The notes: a model not told the origin generated them from the sequence alone. Positions 26,319 through 36,728 are shown, counted from the stretch's first letter. The stretch: DNA of 64,000 nucleotides from Epiperipatus broadwayi (GCA_028023455.1 JAQFVV010006221.1:1432001-1496000), one strand, 5' to 3'. Numbers and translations: made by a program.

Positions 26319-26640
26319 CCTAATAGGATACGGTGGCTTTGGTTGTTAAAAAGCCAAAGACACCAAAATGTATGAATGCTGAACTGAGTTCAGACCCATA
26401 GTTAAGTAGAGATAAAAGGTAGCTGCTGAAGGGTTGTATTAGATCCTATCCCAAGAACTAGATGCAATGCTCTCAGATCCAAGGCTTGTCACTGATGAAG
26501 GCCACAAGCAAGAAACTAGTCTGGGGATATTGGATGAGTAGGCACTAGATGGGGACTTTATGCACTAAGCCTTCTGGTATCCATTGATTACTCTGGTTGG
26601 CACAGGGTAGCACTACTGTATAAAGAGTTTTGCCTGTTAA
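26319..26640 (+). mobile_element. HF family monomer with preserved ribozyme core
   Basis: Contains the left domain (GCCAAAGACACCAAAATGTA, GAACTGAGTTCAGACCCATA, AGTAGAGATAAAAGGTAGCT), then the hammerhead-like region at 26477-26535, then GCACTAGATGGGGACTTTAT and GCACTACTGTA..AGAGTTTTGCC. Together with the preceding element it gives a partial tandem. Confidence 0.75.
26477..26535 (+). ncRNA. Hammerhead ribozyme motif (type I), HF family
   Basis: All invariant core bases are present: CTGATGA at 26492-26498, GAAA at 26512-26515, and cleavage-site triplet GTC ending at 26521. Stem III is the minimal AC/GT pair with a TA loop (ACTAGT). Stem I outer helix is ATCCAA with TTGGAT; the inner helix (TTGTCA with TGGGGA) is imperfect. 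Stem II (AGGCCACAAGCAA) is weak, two GC pairs. Self-cleavage of this copy is doubtful, but the family consensus forms a better stem II (AAGC/GCTT, seen at 53.46 kb). Confidence 0.6.
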
Positions 26641-26837
26641 ATAATAGTTTATGTTTATTAATTTGCACCTTTTTATCTGAACTCAAAGTCAATGGATGCT
26701 TTAGAATTATATATTTCCATGAAAAGAGTTAATACGCTGAGATCATTTTCTATGTTAATTTAGTGTTGCTGTAATTATAGTACTATTTTACATTTGTGGT
26801 TGATTATAAATTGCTTAGTCTAATGTTATTATTTTAG

Positions 26838-26996
26838 ATAGTAATGTCTAAAATATACATTCCCTTCACATTTTTAATGGGTGTCAATATGACAGAATGT
26901 GGTGAAGTCTCCAGATTGATTGCTATTAAAACTATGGTTAATGAAAAGGCAGCATTTGAAAACTTGGTTTCACTTGTAAAAAATGGGAAACTATCG
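26838..26996 (+). CDS. SLC28-type nucleoside transporter, exon B
   Basis: The second recognisable exon is exactly 53 codons, phase 0 at both ends, flanked by ATTTTAG upstream and donor GTAAGA downstream. It begins IVMSKIYIPFTFLMGVNM, equivalent to the family stretch with MPF-FMMGV, and contains the CNT signature region AIKTMVNEKAAF. The published family motif is (G/A)XKX3NEFVA(Y/M/F): here Ala, Lys, Asn-Glu and the final Ala-Phe are present, but the usual Phe-Val after Asn-Glu is Lys-Ala. It ends KNGKLS, in the variable loop before the next helix. Intron spacing is about 14.1 kb from exon A. Frame and splice sites are intact, so it looks functional; the changed motif could indicate a divergent paralogue. 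Confidence 0.87.
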
Positions 26997-27354
26997 GTAA
27001 GAACTAAAACATTAATAATTTTAATTGGTTTTAAATGTTTATTCATTTCAATAAATACTTCTTTTTATTTGACTATTATATACTATTTGAGTAAACCACT
27101 AAACATCACATGATCACCATAAAATAAAATAAAAATCACATCTATTCTAACACTTAAATACTACAAAATAGACAGTAAAGCAAAGAAAAAAAATACATCT
27201 ATTAACTATAGTAGGAATATAAAAAAATGGACAGATAAAAAAAAACTTAATCTAGATCAGATTTTTACAAAATGGACACTTAAAGGATATGTTTATATGA
27301 TATAACAGCTGCACAGGATCTTGATCGAGAAATGTTTAAGTATATTTATTTTGA

Positions 27355-27660
27355 AACAGGCAAAACTCTCCATACAGTAGTGCCACTCAGTGCCAACCAG
27401 AGTAATCAATGGATGCCAGAAGGCTTATGCATAAAATCCCTCTCCAGTGCCTACTCATCCAGTATCCCAGACTAGTTTTTTTCTGGGAATATTGGATAAG
27501 TAGACACTGGACAGGGATTTTATGCACAAGGCTTCTGGCATCCATTGATTACTCTGGTTGGCACTGAGTGGCACTATTGTATGGAGAGTTTTGCCTGTTT
27601 TAATAACAGTAATATACTAGCATAAGAAATAGTGATCAATGTTTAAGTATATTTATTTTG
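27355..27660. mobile_element. HF family fold-back, ribozyme deleted
   Basis: GCAAAACTCTCCATACAGTA at left and its complement near 27575-27597. The centre is collapsed to TCCCAGACTAGTTTTTTTCT, so the ribozyme strand is lost. GTGATCAATGTTTAAGTATA at the right repeats the text just before the left arm (27328-27352), compatible with a target-site or flank duplication. Confidence 0.7.
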
Positions 27661-27687
27661 TTTAAATACAAAAAAAAAAAGAAATTA

Positions 27688-27975
27688 GTAAACTTTTATC
27701 AAAATGTAAGATGTATCAATGAGGTGGACTGATTTTTTAAATATAGTCCAGAATGCAAACGAAAGCACCAACTTCTTTGTGCAGCATGCGGATCATAGTT
27801 CTTCACTTTTATATGCTTTATAGGGGAGGGGGGTTGTAAACTTTTATTAAAACAGAATCAATGAGTTTAATTTGGTTTTTTTAATATCCAGAATGCAAAC
27901 AAAAGCGTCATCTTCTTTGTGTCCATTTTAGTATATACAAGCGCTTTAACAGGCTAGGTGAAGAAGTTGTTAATA
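27688..27975 (+). repeat. Tandem duplication, ~140-bp unit
   Basis: GTAAACTTTTAT, ATCAATGAG and TCCAGAATGCAAAC, then CTTCTTTGTG, occur in order at about 27688-27785 and again at 27836-27925. The two copies are clearly diverged. Confidence 0.6.
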
Positions 27976-28128
27976 GTAAGAAAACAATCAAAGTAAATTA
28001 ATGTAGGCCAAGAACTTTTGAGGTTTTGCCCCTCCTAATTATGTCCATTTTGTAATTTTATGCAAGATTTAATATATGTGGGAATTGTTGGCCATCGCGG
28101 CAAAATGCTGTACCTTCTGCTCGGAGAT

Positions 28129-28141
28129 GGGGGGGGGGGGG
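28129..28141 (+). repeat. Poly-G tract
   Basis: An uninterrupted run of about 13 G, unusual in such AT-rich DNA. Confidence 0.9.
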
Positions 28142-28397
28142 ATAGCTTTGACAGAATGAAGTGCCATTTTTTAAAACTCACAACTACCTGTTTTTATTTA
28201 GAATCATGATATGTTTTTATTATTTTGTGTACAAATTTATTACTTAAGTTTGTCAAAGGTTTTGGTGTTCACATTATTTGATCAGATCCCAGGGTTTATT
28301 TGACAGAATCGCAAGGTTAGAAATTTATGAGTAGAATGACACATGTAAAAAGATGTAACAGATCTAATACATAAGTACCCTATTTTATCTTTAAAAT

Positions 28398-28545
28398 AGG
28401 ATATCGTTAGCTGAAAATTCAAATATAAAATGTCAACCACTCTTCACTCCCCTCCAAACATTAAGTTTCTTCATCAATGTTATCTTGTGAATAAAGATGG
28501 TCTGAATTTCAAACAGAATGTTTTATGGCTGGCGGAGTGATCTGC
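28398..28545. repeat. Relative of the 47.3-kb fold-back
   Basis: TAGCTGAAAATTCAAATA, CCTCCAAACATT and TGTGAATAAA occur in the same order as at 47342-47480. The right arm is only partly present. Confidence 0.45.
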
Positions 28546-28634
28546 TATTTTATATTTTTTACAGTACTTATATAATTGTGGTTAGATACAGTTAAGATAA
28601 GTAAGTAAATAAATATATTGTTAGTAATCAACTA

Positions 28635-29275
28635 TACCAGCACAATCTGTGGGTCATGACCTCTCTAGAGGTTGCAGAAAAATTGTTGGAGGTCATGAAA
28701 ATTTTGAGAAGTTCTCATGTTAGATAATAAATTTTGAATTAAAAAAACAAATGCCTAAACACTATTAAAAAATATTAAAACTGTTCAATTCATTATTGTA
28801 TGTCTGATCACTTTTGTGTTTAAATACTTCCTTCTTTATATTCCAACCCACTTCGTATAAACAGCACATCATACCAGAATTTCATTTATATAGCTCTCTT
28901 TTTTCTTGTTCACTCTCAGAATTTTGTTCTTCATGCTGCTATCCTTTTAATGCTGATATGTGGTACTATGTTCTTAAATGTATACATTTTTTAAAACAAG
29001 CTAATAAAATTGTAATTGCTACAAATTAACTGATTTATTAAGAACCAAGTATTATTATACATTTTTGTTAATATGCAATTTTTTTCAAAGATTATATTAA
29101 ATCCTGTGTACAGAGACATAATATAAAGATATATAATTGTATGTAGTAAAATGACTTTTATTATTACTATCCTTATATGCTTACAATAGGATGGAAACAA
29201 CATATAATGGGTCATGTAAAAGTTCAGTCTGAGTATGGGGGGTCACAAGTGTAAAAAGATTGCACACAACTGAAC
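28635..29275. mobile_element. Possible hAT-like non-autonomous element
   Basis: Left end CAGCACAATCTGTGGGTCAT with GGTTGCAGAAAAATTG is reminiscent of hAT ends (CAG..GTGGGTCGTGACC). The right end near 29258-29273 reads AAAGATTGCACACAACTG, an imperfect inverted match. No transposase frame. Tentative. Confidence 0.35.
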
Positions 29276-29660
29276 TATACTATATAATATATGCTTTTTA
29301 ATGTATTGAATATCTTGCAGTAATAATTTAATTTTCTATAAATTTAAAAATCATGATGAGTACTTTGCAGCAAAGATATAATATCTGATAGTTTAAATTA
29401 ATTTAGCACCTAATGAAAATAAACATTTTGCTAGGTATTGATACTATCTATATCTTTCATAAATCATAAAATTTTATTAATGCTGACATATTTGGCATTT
29501 TATTTATAATAGAATGATAAATTTAATGGGTCACTTAAAATTTCAGTCCGAGTATAGGGGGCGCAAGTGTAAAAAGGTTGTGCCAACTGAACTATACTAC
29601 ATAATATATGCTTTTTAATATATTGAATATCTTACAGAAATATAATAATTTAATTCTGTA
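29208..29660 (+). repeat. Direct repeats of ~135 bp
   Basis: 29208-29340 and 29523-29655 share GGGTCA, CAGTC(T/C)GAGTAT, AAGTGTAAAAAG and then a long match through CTGAACTATACTA, ATAATATATGCTTTTTAAT and ATTGAATATCTT. Copy spacing is 315 bp; this may be a duplicated end of the hAT-like element. Confidence 0.7.
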
Positions 29661-29924
29661 TAAAAAAAATAATTTTTGAAATTCTGTTCATATATGAAAT
29701 CATCTTTATTGTGCTCATTTGTTTTTTTTTTAGATTTTTAACTTCTTTAGAATTATTTTTATTATTTTAAGAAATGAGATTTTATTGTGTGAGATACCTT
29801 TGTTAAAATAATTTGGAAAAAAGTGTAATTTAATAATTAGAATGTAAACATTCAAATCTTAAATTTCAAAAATTTGCTGCTTAATTTAGTGATGGGATAA
29901 ATAAACAACATAATCTAAGTCTAT

Positions 29925-30390
29925 AAACATCACATGATCACTATTTCCTATGCTTGCTTGTAACTGTTATTAAAACAGGCAAAACTCTCTATATGCATTG
30001 CCACTCAGTACAAGCCAGAGTAATCAATGGATGCAGAAGCCTTGTGCATAAAATCCCCATCTAGTGCCTACTTATTCAACATCCCAGACTTGTTTCTAGC
30101 TTGTGGCAAATGAGCTTGGTTTGGAAACATTATGGTGTTTTCATCTTGGACTTCTAGCTTTATAGTTAACCAAATAGGTAAAAGGTGGATGCTGGAGGTT
30201 TGCATTTCATTCTAAGATCTAGATGCAGTGCTCTCAAATCCAAGGCTCCTCGTTGTTGAAAGACACAAGTTAGAAACTAGTCTGGAGATGTTGGATAAGT
30301 AGGCACTAGATAGGGATTTTATGCACAAACCTTTCTGCATCCATTGATTACAAAAGCTTGCACTTGGTGGCACTACTGTATGGAGAGTTT
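29925..30390. mobile_element. HF family fold-back, near full length
   Basis: Left end AAACATCACATGATCACTAT and TTAAAACAGGCAAAACTCTC; right end GGCACTACTGTATGGAGAGT at about 30369. Plus-strand ribozyme-like region near 30236-30297 reads ATCCAAGG, TCCTC, GTTGTTGA (core lost), CACAAGTTA, GAAAC, TAGTC, TGGAGATGTTGGAT. The LINE starting at about 30391 abuts the right end, suggesting it inserted at or near this end. Confidence 0.7.
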
Positions 30391-32115
30391 GGCATATAGG
30401 AGATACTTTATTTGTAGTTACACAACTTATAGATATGAGTAGGAATGCAGGTAAACAGTTATATATGAGTTTTATAGATATAGAGAAGGCATATGATAGA
30501 GTAAATAGAAATAGATTATAGATAAGTTTAGCAAATTTGGGAATGGATGAAGCTTTAATAGATATTATTAAGAAATTATATGAAAATAATTATTATATAT
30601 ATCAATTAGAGAATCAATTAAAGTTAAAAATGGTGTGGGACTAAGGCAAGGATGCCCTATGACACCTATTTTGTTTGTGTTGTATTTGAGTGAAATGGAA
30701 AGAGCAATAGAAGATTAGGAAGAGGGATAGAGAAACTGTTAATAGGTAGTAAGGGAGTATATATTTTGTCAGGTCTTTTTTTTTTTTTGCAGATGATATA
30801 TTTTTGTGTGCAGAAAAAAGAGAAGATATGGAAGTTATGTTGAGGACATGTGCAAGCGTGGGTAAAGAGATGGGGATTAAATTTAGTGAAGAAAAATCAA
30901 ATATAATGATGGTTAATACTGGGGAAAGAGAAGATGTAGAATTTTTATTGGGAGATATTAAGTTAAGTGTGGTGAATAGATATAGTTATTTAGGAATTAT
31001 TTTAAGTAATCAGAAAAATTATTTGGATGAATGGGAGAAAAAATTGATAAATGAAGCAAAGAAAAGAAAGGGGTTGATAAAGAAATTAACAGTATTTTCA
31101 TATAATAAATATGATGTAGCTAGAATTATATGGAAAAGAGTTGCAGTAGCAGGGTTAACATATGGTAATGATGCATTATATGTTAGTAAAAAGATATTAG
31201 ATTACTTAGAAAAAGCTCAAAGGGAAGTAGGAAGACATGCATTGAATGCAGAAGTATGGACAGCAAGGGAGGCAATTCAAGGAGAAATGGGATGGTCAAG
31301 TTTTCATATGAGAGATGCAAAAAGTAAAATGAAAATGTTTGGTAGATTGCAGTTTATGGATAATAAAAGAATAGCTAAAATAGTATTTAATTGGGTTATG
31401 AGTAAAGGGCAGATAACAAGATGGGTGAGAAAGATAATGCAGTATGCAAAAGATTTGGATAAAGAATTTATATCAATATATTTGTACAAAAGATGGGATG
31501 ATTGTGTTAAGATGATTATTGAGTATTATAGTAGTAAGGAATGGGATAAAAGAATAAATTTATTAATAAAGACTAGGGAGTTAGAGAGATGGAGAAATAC
31601 TATGGAGAGTAAAAAGAGTTTCAATATATATAGAAATAAACAGAATATTAGGTGTGAGTTAATATATGATAATAGTAAAGAAAGTAGTTTATTGTTTAAG
31701 GCTCGAACGGGATCTTTTCGCTACAAAAGAATATACATGTAAATGGAAAAATATGGGTGATTTATTTTGTAAATTATGTAAGGAAGGAATAGAAAATATT
31801 AGGCATTTGTTAATTGAATATAAATGTTTGAAAACAGAAAGGGTACATATAATGAAGTTGTGGAAAAATAAATATGAAAAGAGTGATTATACAGAAAGTG
31901 AATTATTGGTTTTTATGCCGGGTTTGGGAAAGGATAAGGGGGATTTAGATATAAAGGTTATAGAGTTGACAAAGATTATGTTGTGGAAATGGGATAGAGC
32001 AGATTATGGGTAAATTTAGAGTGGGGAATGTAAAATAAAGTGGCTAACAGGTTTATCTGGGCATAATTGCTGAGATATTCTTGACTTCGTTTAAGGAGAA
32101 GCCATAATACATCAC
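30391..32115 (+). pseudogene. Non-LTR retrotransposon (LINE), 5'-truncated, broken frame
   Basis: Starts inside the reverse transcriptase domain. Motif A is SFIDIEKAYDRVNRNRL (about 30470-30515), motif B is GVGLRQGCPMTPILF (about 30630-30675), and the catalytic FADD box is at about 30790. The long frame 30804-31742 continues with SYLGIILSNQ and the thumb region. A frameshift near 31735 leads to 31743-32010, which carries a C-terminal Cys/His knuckle (CKLCKEGIENIRHLL). Several stops and frameshifts precede 30800. The 3' UTR (GTGGCTAACAGG, ATTCTTGACTTCG) ends in a degenerate CATCA repeat at 32110-32125. The same 3' end is found inverted at 49355-49478. Clade not assigned. Confidence 0.9.
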
Positions 32116-32466
32116 ATCATATCATTCTTATTAACAGCATATATAAGCATATTAAATGGTGATCATGTGATGTTTTAAATATATTGAAATTTGTTTGGGA
32201 GAATCATATTTGACACAAATATATCAATTGGTTATTGTACCATATCATTTTAATTGATAACTGATAATTCAAAAAACATATAGTTCAACTTCCATTATAC
32301 TTGCAAGTAATAAAACATATAGATTATCAATTATATTAATTTTTATTAGTCATTTATTAGATTAGAGATTGTGAGGTAGTAAGTTTGACACATCAATTAA
32401 TCTCTAGTAATTCATTATCTCTATATATTGAATAATAGGGATATCTGTAAGAGATTATGATCTGGA

Positions 32467-32504
32467 TTAACTGATGAGTGCTCAGCATGAAATATGCATC
32501 TTGG
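32467..32504 (+). ncRNA. Hammerhead ribozyme motif, compact (family HT)
   Basis: CTGATGA at 32471-32477, stem II GTGC/GCAT closing a TCA loop, GAAA at 32489-32492, a minimal stem III (AT/AT around ATGC) and C as the cleavage nucleotide at 32500, followed by TTGG pairing with TTAA (two A-T and two G-T pairs) upstream. All invariant core bases are kept. The outer part of stem I seen in the 35-kb copy is not formed and no tRNA-like part follows, so it is a fragment. Confidence 0.55.
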
Positions 32505-33060
32505 GAACCATGCATTTCTTTTGCATGTCTTTAGACATATGTTTATGATTACCCCCTTCCCCCATCAGATGTTAAAAGTGGATAGAAACCAATTCCTACC
32601 TTGGGTGAGTGTGGTGTAATGAAAATTACACTATAGAAATATATAGCGCATTAAGTTTACAAAAGATTAAAGGATAATTAAAGCAATGAGATCTTAAAAT
32701 TTACTGAATCTATAAATATTTGTTTTTCAAGATATAAATATTAAATTTTCGAAAATAATTTATTATGAATCAATTAAACTGTTATTCAACCAAGATATAA
32801 AAACTTCATGTAAAACTACAAATATTGTAAAGTTTATGATAATCATGTAAACATTTCATAAATATATTTTAAAAAATCTGCCCACGTCATTTATCTCAAA
32901 GAGGAATATACGGGATAAACTTGCATGTAATTAAAGCTATTTTAGATATTTTGACACTTAATTATAAATTTATATTTATAAATGAATAATAACTTTATTG
33001 TTAATAATTATAAATACATATAAATAGAAACATAATGGATTAAATTAATCATAAAATTAA

Positions 33061-33575
33061 ACTTTAATGGAATGATCCTAGTAGAAGCAATTTAGTATTA
33101 AAAGAAAGCATAACTATGTGTTTGAAAAAGGCTTTTAATATATATGTTTCACCGGTTCTTACTTATGGTTTTGAAACTTGGATTTTTAACAAAAGAGCTA
33201 CACAGAAACTTCAAATCGCTCAAAAAAAAAAAAATAATAAAGAGGCACATTTTAGGAGCAATAAGAAAAGATCAAAAATGAAATGAGAAAACAAGCCCGT
33301 ATATCGCTGATGTCATTGAAAGAATTAAGGCACTAAATTGGAATTGTTACAAACATATTGTTAGGGCAGAGATATGAACAGCAGAAGTTTCAAATTGGAT
33401 TTAAGAGATTATAAAAGACCTAGAAAAAGATCGCAGGTGAGATAGATGAATGAAATATGAAAGTTTGTTGGCATATTGTGAAGAAAAGAAGTTATGGATC
33501 AGAGACACTAGATTTAATTTGGAAACTTCCATCCTGCAATGGATCAATAATGATTGAAAACGATGATGAATAAAT
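33061..33575 (+). pseudogene. LINE C-terminal fragment, RTE-like endonuclease-reverse transcriptase
   Basis: Conceptual translation gives AFNIYVSPVLTYGFETW, then KLQIAQK, later VIERIKALNWNCYKHI, KDLEKDR and QWINND, the thumb and C-terminal pattern of RTE-type LINEs (SPVLTYGAETW ... VIERIK-LKWRWAGHI ... QQW-ND). There are in-frame stops and a poly-A interruption at 33222-33234. The end is followed by a GATGATGAATAAAT tail. 5' truncated, inactive. Confidence 0.75.
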
Positions 33576-33742
33576 TAATCATTGTTGATGAGATAGCATA
33601 AAGCATTGAGAAATGTGAGTTACAAAGAGGATTTATATCTGATACAACTTTGATTTCTAAGCACTATCTTATATTGTCTTTGATTAATCAATTACATTTA
33701 AAATACATGTAAATTATGAACACATGCTAATCTATGTATGAG

Positions 33743-34024
33743 ACAGAGAAGAAAAATTCAACACTTGATATTTAGCTGAGCATGCTTTCAGTATTATGTA
33801 CCAGAATCATGACAATCTAACTAAACTGATTGGTTAATATTCCAAGGCATGCTCAGTAAATCACTCATATTTTTTTGATTGACAATGTTATTAAACTTGG
33901 CAACAAACCAGGCCTGTAATATTAACTGGTCAGTTTAGTTAGACTGCCATGATTCTAGTATATAATACCGAAAGCTTGCTTGATTAAATATTACTATTAT
34001 TGTAAAATTTTCTTCTCTGTATGA
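33743..34024. repeat. Fold-back element, ~100-bp arms
   Basis: GACAGAGAAGAAAAATTC at left pairs with TTTTCTTCTCTGT at right; CTAACTAAACTGATTGGTTA pairs with TAACTGGTCAGTTTAGTTAG. The arms bear matched CAGAATCATGA/TCATGATTCTAG segments. Centre of about 80 bp is unrelated. Abuts a dinucleotide repeat. Confidence 0.75.
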
Positions 34025-34061
34025 CACACACACATATATATATGTGTGTGTGTGTGTGTGT
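34024..34061. repeat. (CA)n(TA)n(TG)n palindromic microsatellite
   Basis: CACACACA, TATATATA and then a GTGTGTGT run, self-complementary over its length. Confidence 0.95.
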
Positions 34062-34111
34062 AATTTACATTATAGACAGATTAATTTATTTATTTATAAT
34101 AGATGTATACA

Positions 34112-34558
34112 CTGAGGCAAAACTCTCTATATAGTAGCATCACTCAATGCAAGCCAGAGTAATCAATGGATGCAGGAAGGTTTATGAGAAAAGTGCTATC
34201 TAGTGCCTACTCATCCATTATCCCCAGACTAGTTTCTAGTTTGTGGCTTTCATTAGTGAGGAGGCTTGAATTTGAGAGCACTCCACCTAGCTCTTGATCT
34301 AATGCAACCCTCCAGCAGCTTAAGGTATAGGTGCAGTGCTCTCAAATCCAAGGCTCCTCACTGATGAAATCCACAAGCTAGAAAATAGACTGGGGATATT
34401 GGTTGAGTAGGCACTAGATAGGGATTTTATTCAAAAACTTTCCTGCATCCATTGATTACTCTGGCTTGCACTGAATGCCACTATTGTATGAAGAATTTTC
34501 CTCTATGTAAACAGCTTGTGTAACCATAAATAATGGTGATCATGTGATGTTTATTGGT
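34112..34558. mobile_element. HF family inverted dimer, near complete
   Basis: Left half is on the minus strand: AGGCAAAACTCTCTATATAG, AGCCAGAGTAATCAATGG, then the complement of the ribozyme region (34213-34280). The right half is on the plus strand: ATCCAAGGCTCCTC, CTGATGA, then AATCCACAAGCTA, GAAAATAGAC (core broken), TTGATTACTCTGGCTTGCAC, and ATGGTGATCATGTGATGTTT at the end. The minus half has CTAATGA. Neither half is intact as a ribozyme. Demonstrates head-to-head arrangement. Confidence 0.8.
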
Positions 34559-34794
34559 ATAATAGATGTAGTTATTGACTGTCAGTAAATAATAATATCT
34601 TTGATATAGAATTTATACTTCATTGCTACCAAAATTGTATCTTAAAGACATTGATAAAAAATATCTGCAAGAATATTCTACTAATTACAGCCAGTTTTGA
34701 TATCAATAATGTCACATGACCACTATGTAATAAAAAATACATTTTTTATTTAAAAAAAAAATGCTAATAGTTTTATTGCTTAGAAGTACTTAGG

Positions 34795-34915
34795 AGTTAG
34801 TTAATAACAAGTTCAAGTACCAGAACTGTGAGCACCAGGTTCGATTCTGGAACATCCTGATCCCAAGTTGGATACTCTATCAACTGTTCCAAACCACGCA
34901 GGGTTTTATTAACAA
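34795..34915 (-). repeat. tRNA-derived SINE fragment (tRNA-Pro-like head)
   Basis: On the minus strand: GTGGTTTGGAACAGTTGATA (A-box region), a TTGGGA anticodon-loop-like stretch (proline-type), then CAGAATCGAACCTGG (B-box region). The same order of motifs occurs at 39045-39120 on the plus strand, including the following TGG.ACTTG and CAGTTCTGG, so it is a SINE family and not a functional tRNA gene. Confidence 0.6.
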
Positions 34916-34989
34916 TATCTTACTAGAAAAAGCTACACCAAATCCCAGACTAATATAGTTATCAAATAATTATATAATATTGATTTTTT

Positions 34990-35060
34990 ACATCATCTTT
35001 AGTATATGGGATTCAAACTCAGACTTTCACATGACCCTCAACTCTCCATGCTATCTTGTC
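34990..35060 (-). repeat. tRNA-like end of the HT family, inverted
   Basis: On the minus strand: GATAGCATGGAGAGTTGAGG, TGTGAAAGTCTG, then AGTTTGAATCCC. It matches the plus-strand tRNA-like segment at 35234-35281. Placed just upstream of that copy in opposite orientation, it gives an inverted pair. Confidence 0.65.
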
Positions 35061-35081
35061 CATTAAAGTATGAAGATTGGC

Positions 35082-35295
35082 TATCTTAATATAAAGCTGA
35101 GCACTGATTGTATATATGTGTGGAGATGATAATCTGGACCAACTGACGAGTGGTAATTTAGCACGAAATACATATATTGGTGATTATTTACCTTTTCAAC
35201 ATGTGTGTGATCAGGTGGGTCAGCAATATGAGATAGCATGGAGAGTTGATGGTCGTGTGAAAATCTGAGTTCGAATCCCGCATACATTATGTATA
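35082..35295 (+). mobile_element. HT family element: hammerhead plus tRNA-like segment, best copy
   Basis: From GGCTATCTTAATATAAAGCT through the hammerhead (35124-35188) to a tRNA-like segment (35234-35283) with a good B box, GAGTTCGAATCCC at 35267-35279, and an A-box-like TAGCATGGAGAG 33 bases upstream, shorter than the usual 40 or more. Related copies lie at 18065, 32461 (ribozyme part only) and 50358 (minus). The ribozyme is upstream of the tRNA-like part in every copy that has both. The minus-strand 68-codon frame at 35081-35287 is the repeat. Likely a non-autonomous retroelement (SINE- or retrozyme-like); that is inference. Confidence 0.8.
35124..35188 (+). ncRNA. Hammerhead ribozyme, type I, complete match to core and stems
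   Basis: Self-cleaving RNA motif. Core CTGACGA at 35143-35149 (fits CUGANGA), GAAA at 35165-35168, cleavage nucleotide A at 35176 after U. Stem II is GTG/CAC (35150-35152 with 35162-35164) with a 9-nt loop. Stem III is ATA/TAT (35168-35170 with 35173-35175) with a 2-nt loop. Stem I inner helix is ACCAA/TTGGT (35138-35142 with 35177-35181); a TGG bulge (35135-35137) separates it from an outer helix GATAATC/GATTATT (35128-35134 with 35182-35188). A stem I bulge facing the stem II loop is the usual tertiary-contact layout of natural type I hammerheads. Activity is untested. Confidence 0.82.
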
Positions 35296-35857
35296 TACAG
35301 GTTTAGGCCTGTATAGTATATTAATTTACATCTTTAGTGTAGTTAATTACATTAGCAATATTACTATTTATATATATAAAAAACGTATATGATGTTAATC
35401 TGAGATGCATTACATTAAAATCTTTTTTTCTAACAACCTTTATTTTTTTTTGTTTATATTTTTTATTAACCAAAAATAACCTTTACCCATTGAAAAAAGA
35501 TCCAGAAATCAAATACATCATTTATTTGTAACTGCTTCTTAATAATAAGTATCGTCATTTTTATTACTAGTTAGTTATTGCTAGACATTTGCAGACAAGT
35601 GGTATATTTAATTCTGGAATTCTCTTTATCAGAAAGTGCAGGTTATTTTTTTATATTTTTCCAGACTTCTATAATTCACAAATCATTTAAATATATTGCT
35701 GCAAATTATAACATCGAAAAACTACTGCGTAGTAAATCGAAAGATTTCACGCTGTATGTTTATAATTAGAACTCGGTGAGTTGAATATGAAGATATTTAA
35801 GATTCACGTTTTCAGATCTAAGTACTTTGTACTGGCTTGGATATATAGAAAGACAAG

Positions 35858-35968
35858 TAAAGAAGAGAGTGGAACCACTCTTTTCTTGTTAAATTCTCTG
35901 TCTCAGTATTTGCGATCTGATTGGCTAAGCGCTTGAGAGGTTTGCACTCTCTCAGTTTAAATCATTTA
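35858..35968 (+). repeat. Dispersed ~110-bp repeat, copy 2
   Basis: Matches 6066-6182 through CCACTCTTTTCTTGTTAAAT, GATCTGATTGGCTAA and TTGCACTCTCTC. Copy 1 has an extra ~10 bp after GGCTA. Confidence 0.65.
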
Positions 35969-35969
35969 A

Positions 35970-36728
35970 CTAAAGTGAAGATCTTTAATATCGTATTAAA
36001 ATGATTAATTATCAAGATATTTAAATCAACTAAATATTATCAGTATAAAAACGTTAGTCCAATAAATCCCAATATTTTGGGAAAGACTTCCAGGCTGCTT
36101 TTATTAAAAGTTCACAAACTGTACCATGCAGATGTAATATATATGTTGCTTACGATAAACAAATTCAAACAGAAGCTTTTTTACCCTTTAAAAAATTGCA
36201 TCTCTTAAATTCAGGTATACTGGGAAAAATTTAATATTCACCATTCAAGAATAAGAATGCCTATTTCATGTCTTCTATTTTATATTGTAAATTTCTAATA
36301 CTACATATGAACAATGACTTTGGTCTTTCACAAGTTTATTAAAACTGATCATTTAATGACTTTGCGTTGAGAATATTAATTTAAGCCAACTTCACTTAAG
36401 CATTGTTTACATCTGCAGTAAACTCAATGTCATTTTCACATTTGATATTATATAAAATATTTCCCATTCAATTTTGGTTGCATAACAATTTGGATGCTAG
36501 GTGAAAGTAAATTTATTTTTGGTTGCTTAGCAATCTGGATGCTAACATCCTAGGATAGGATATTATTTGCAGTAATATTCATGGCCAAGTACATTTTATT
36601 ATTTATATATTCAATTATTAAAATTATCAGAATTTAAATCTTAATTATTATTTAAAACTGTGAGCATGTTTAATTAAGACTTTACGCATATTATATAAAG
36701 TTTAACTCTTAAATATCAATGGTTGATT
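35970..36728. other. Intron sequence with a short direct repeat
   Basis: TTTTGGTTGC.TA.CAAT.TGGATGCTA occurs at about 36473-36500 and 36520-36544. No other feature recognised. Confidence 0.5.

Noticed and set aside
30804-32013. Active LINE open reading frame
   Set aside because: Stops and frameshifts before 30800 and near 31735, and 5' truncation, show it is inactive.
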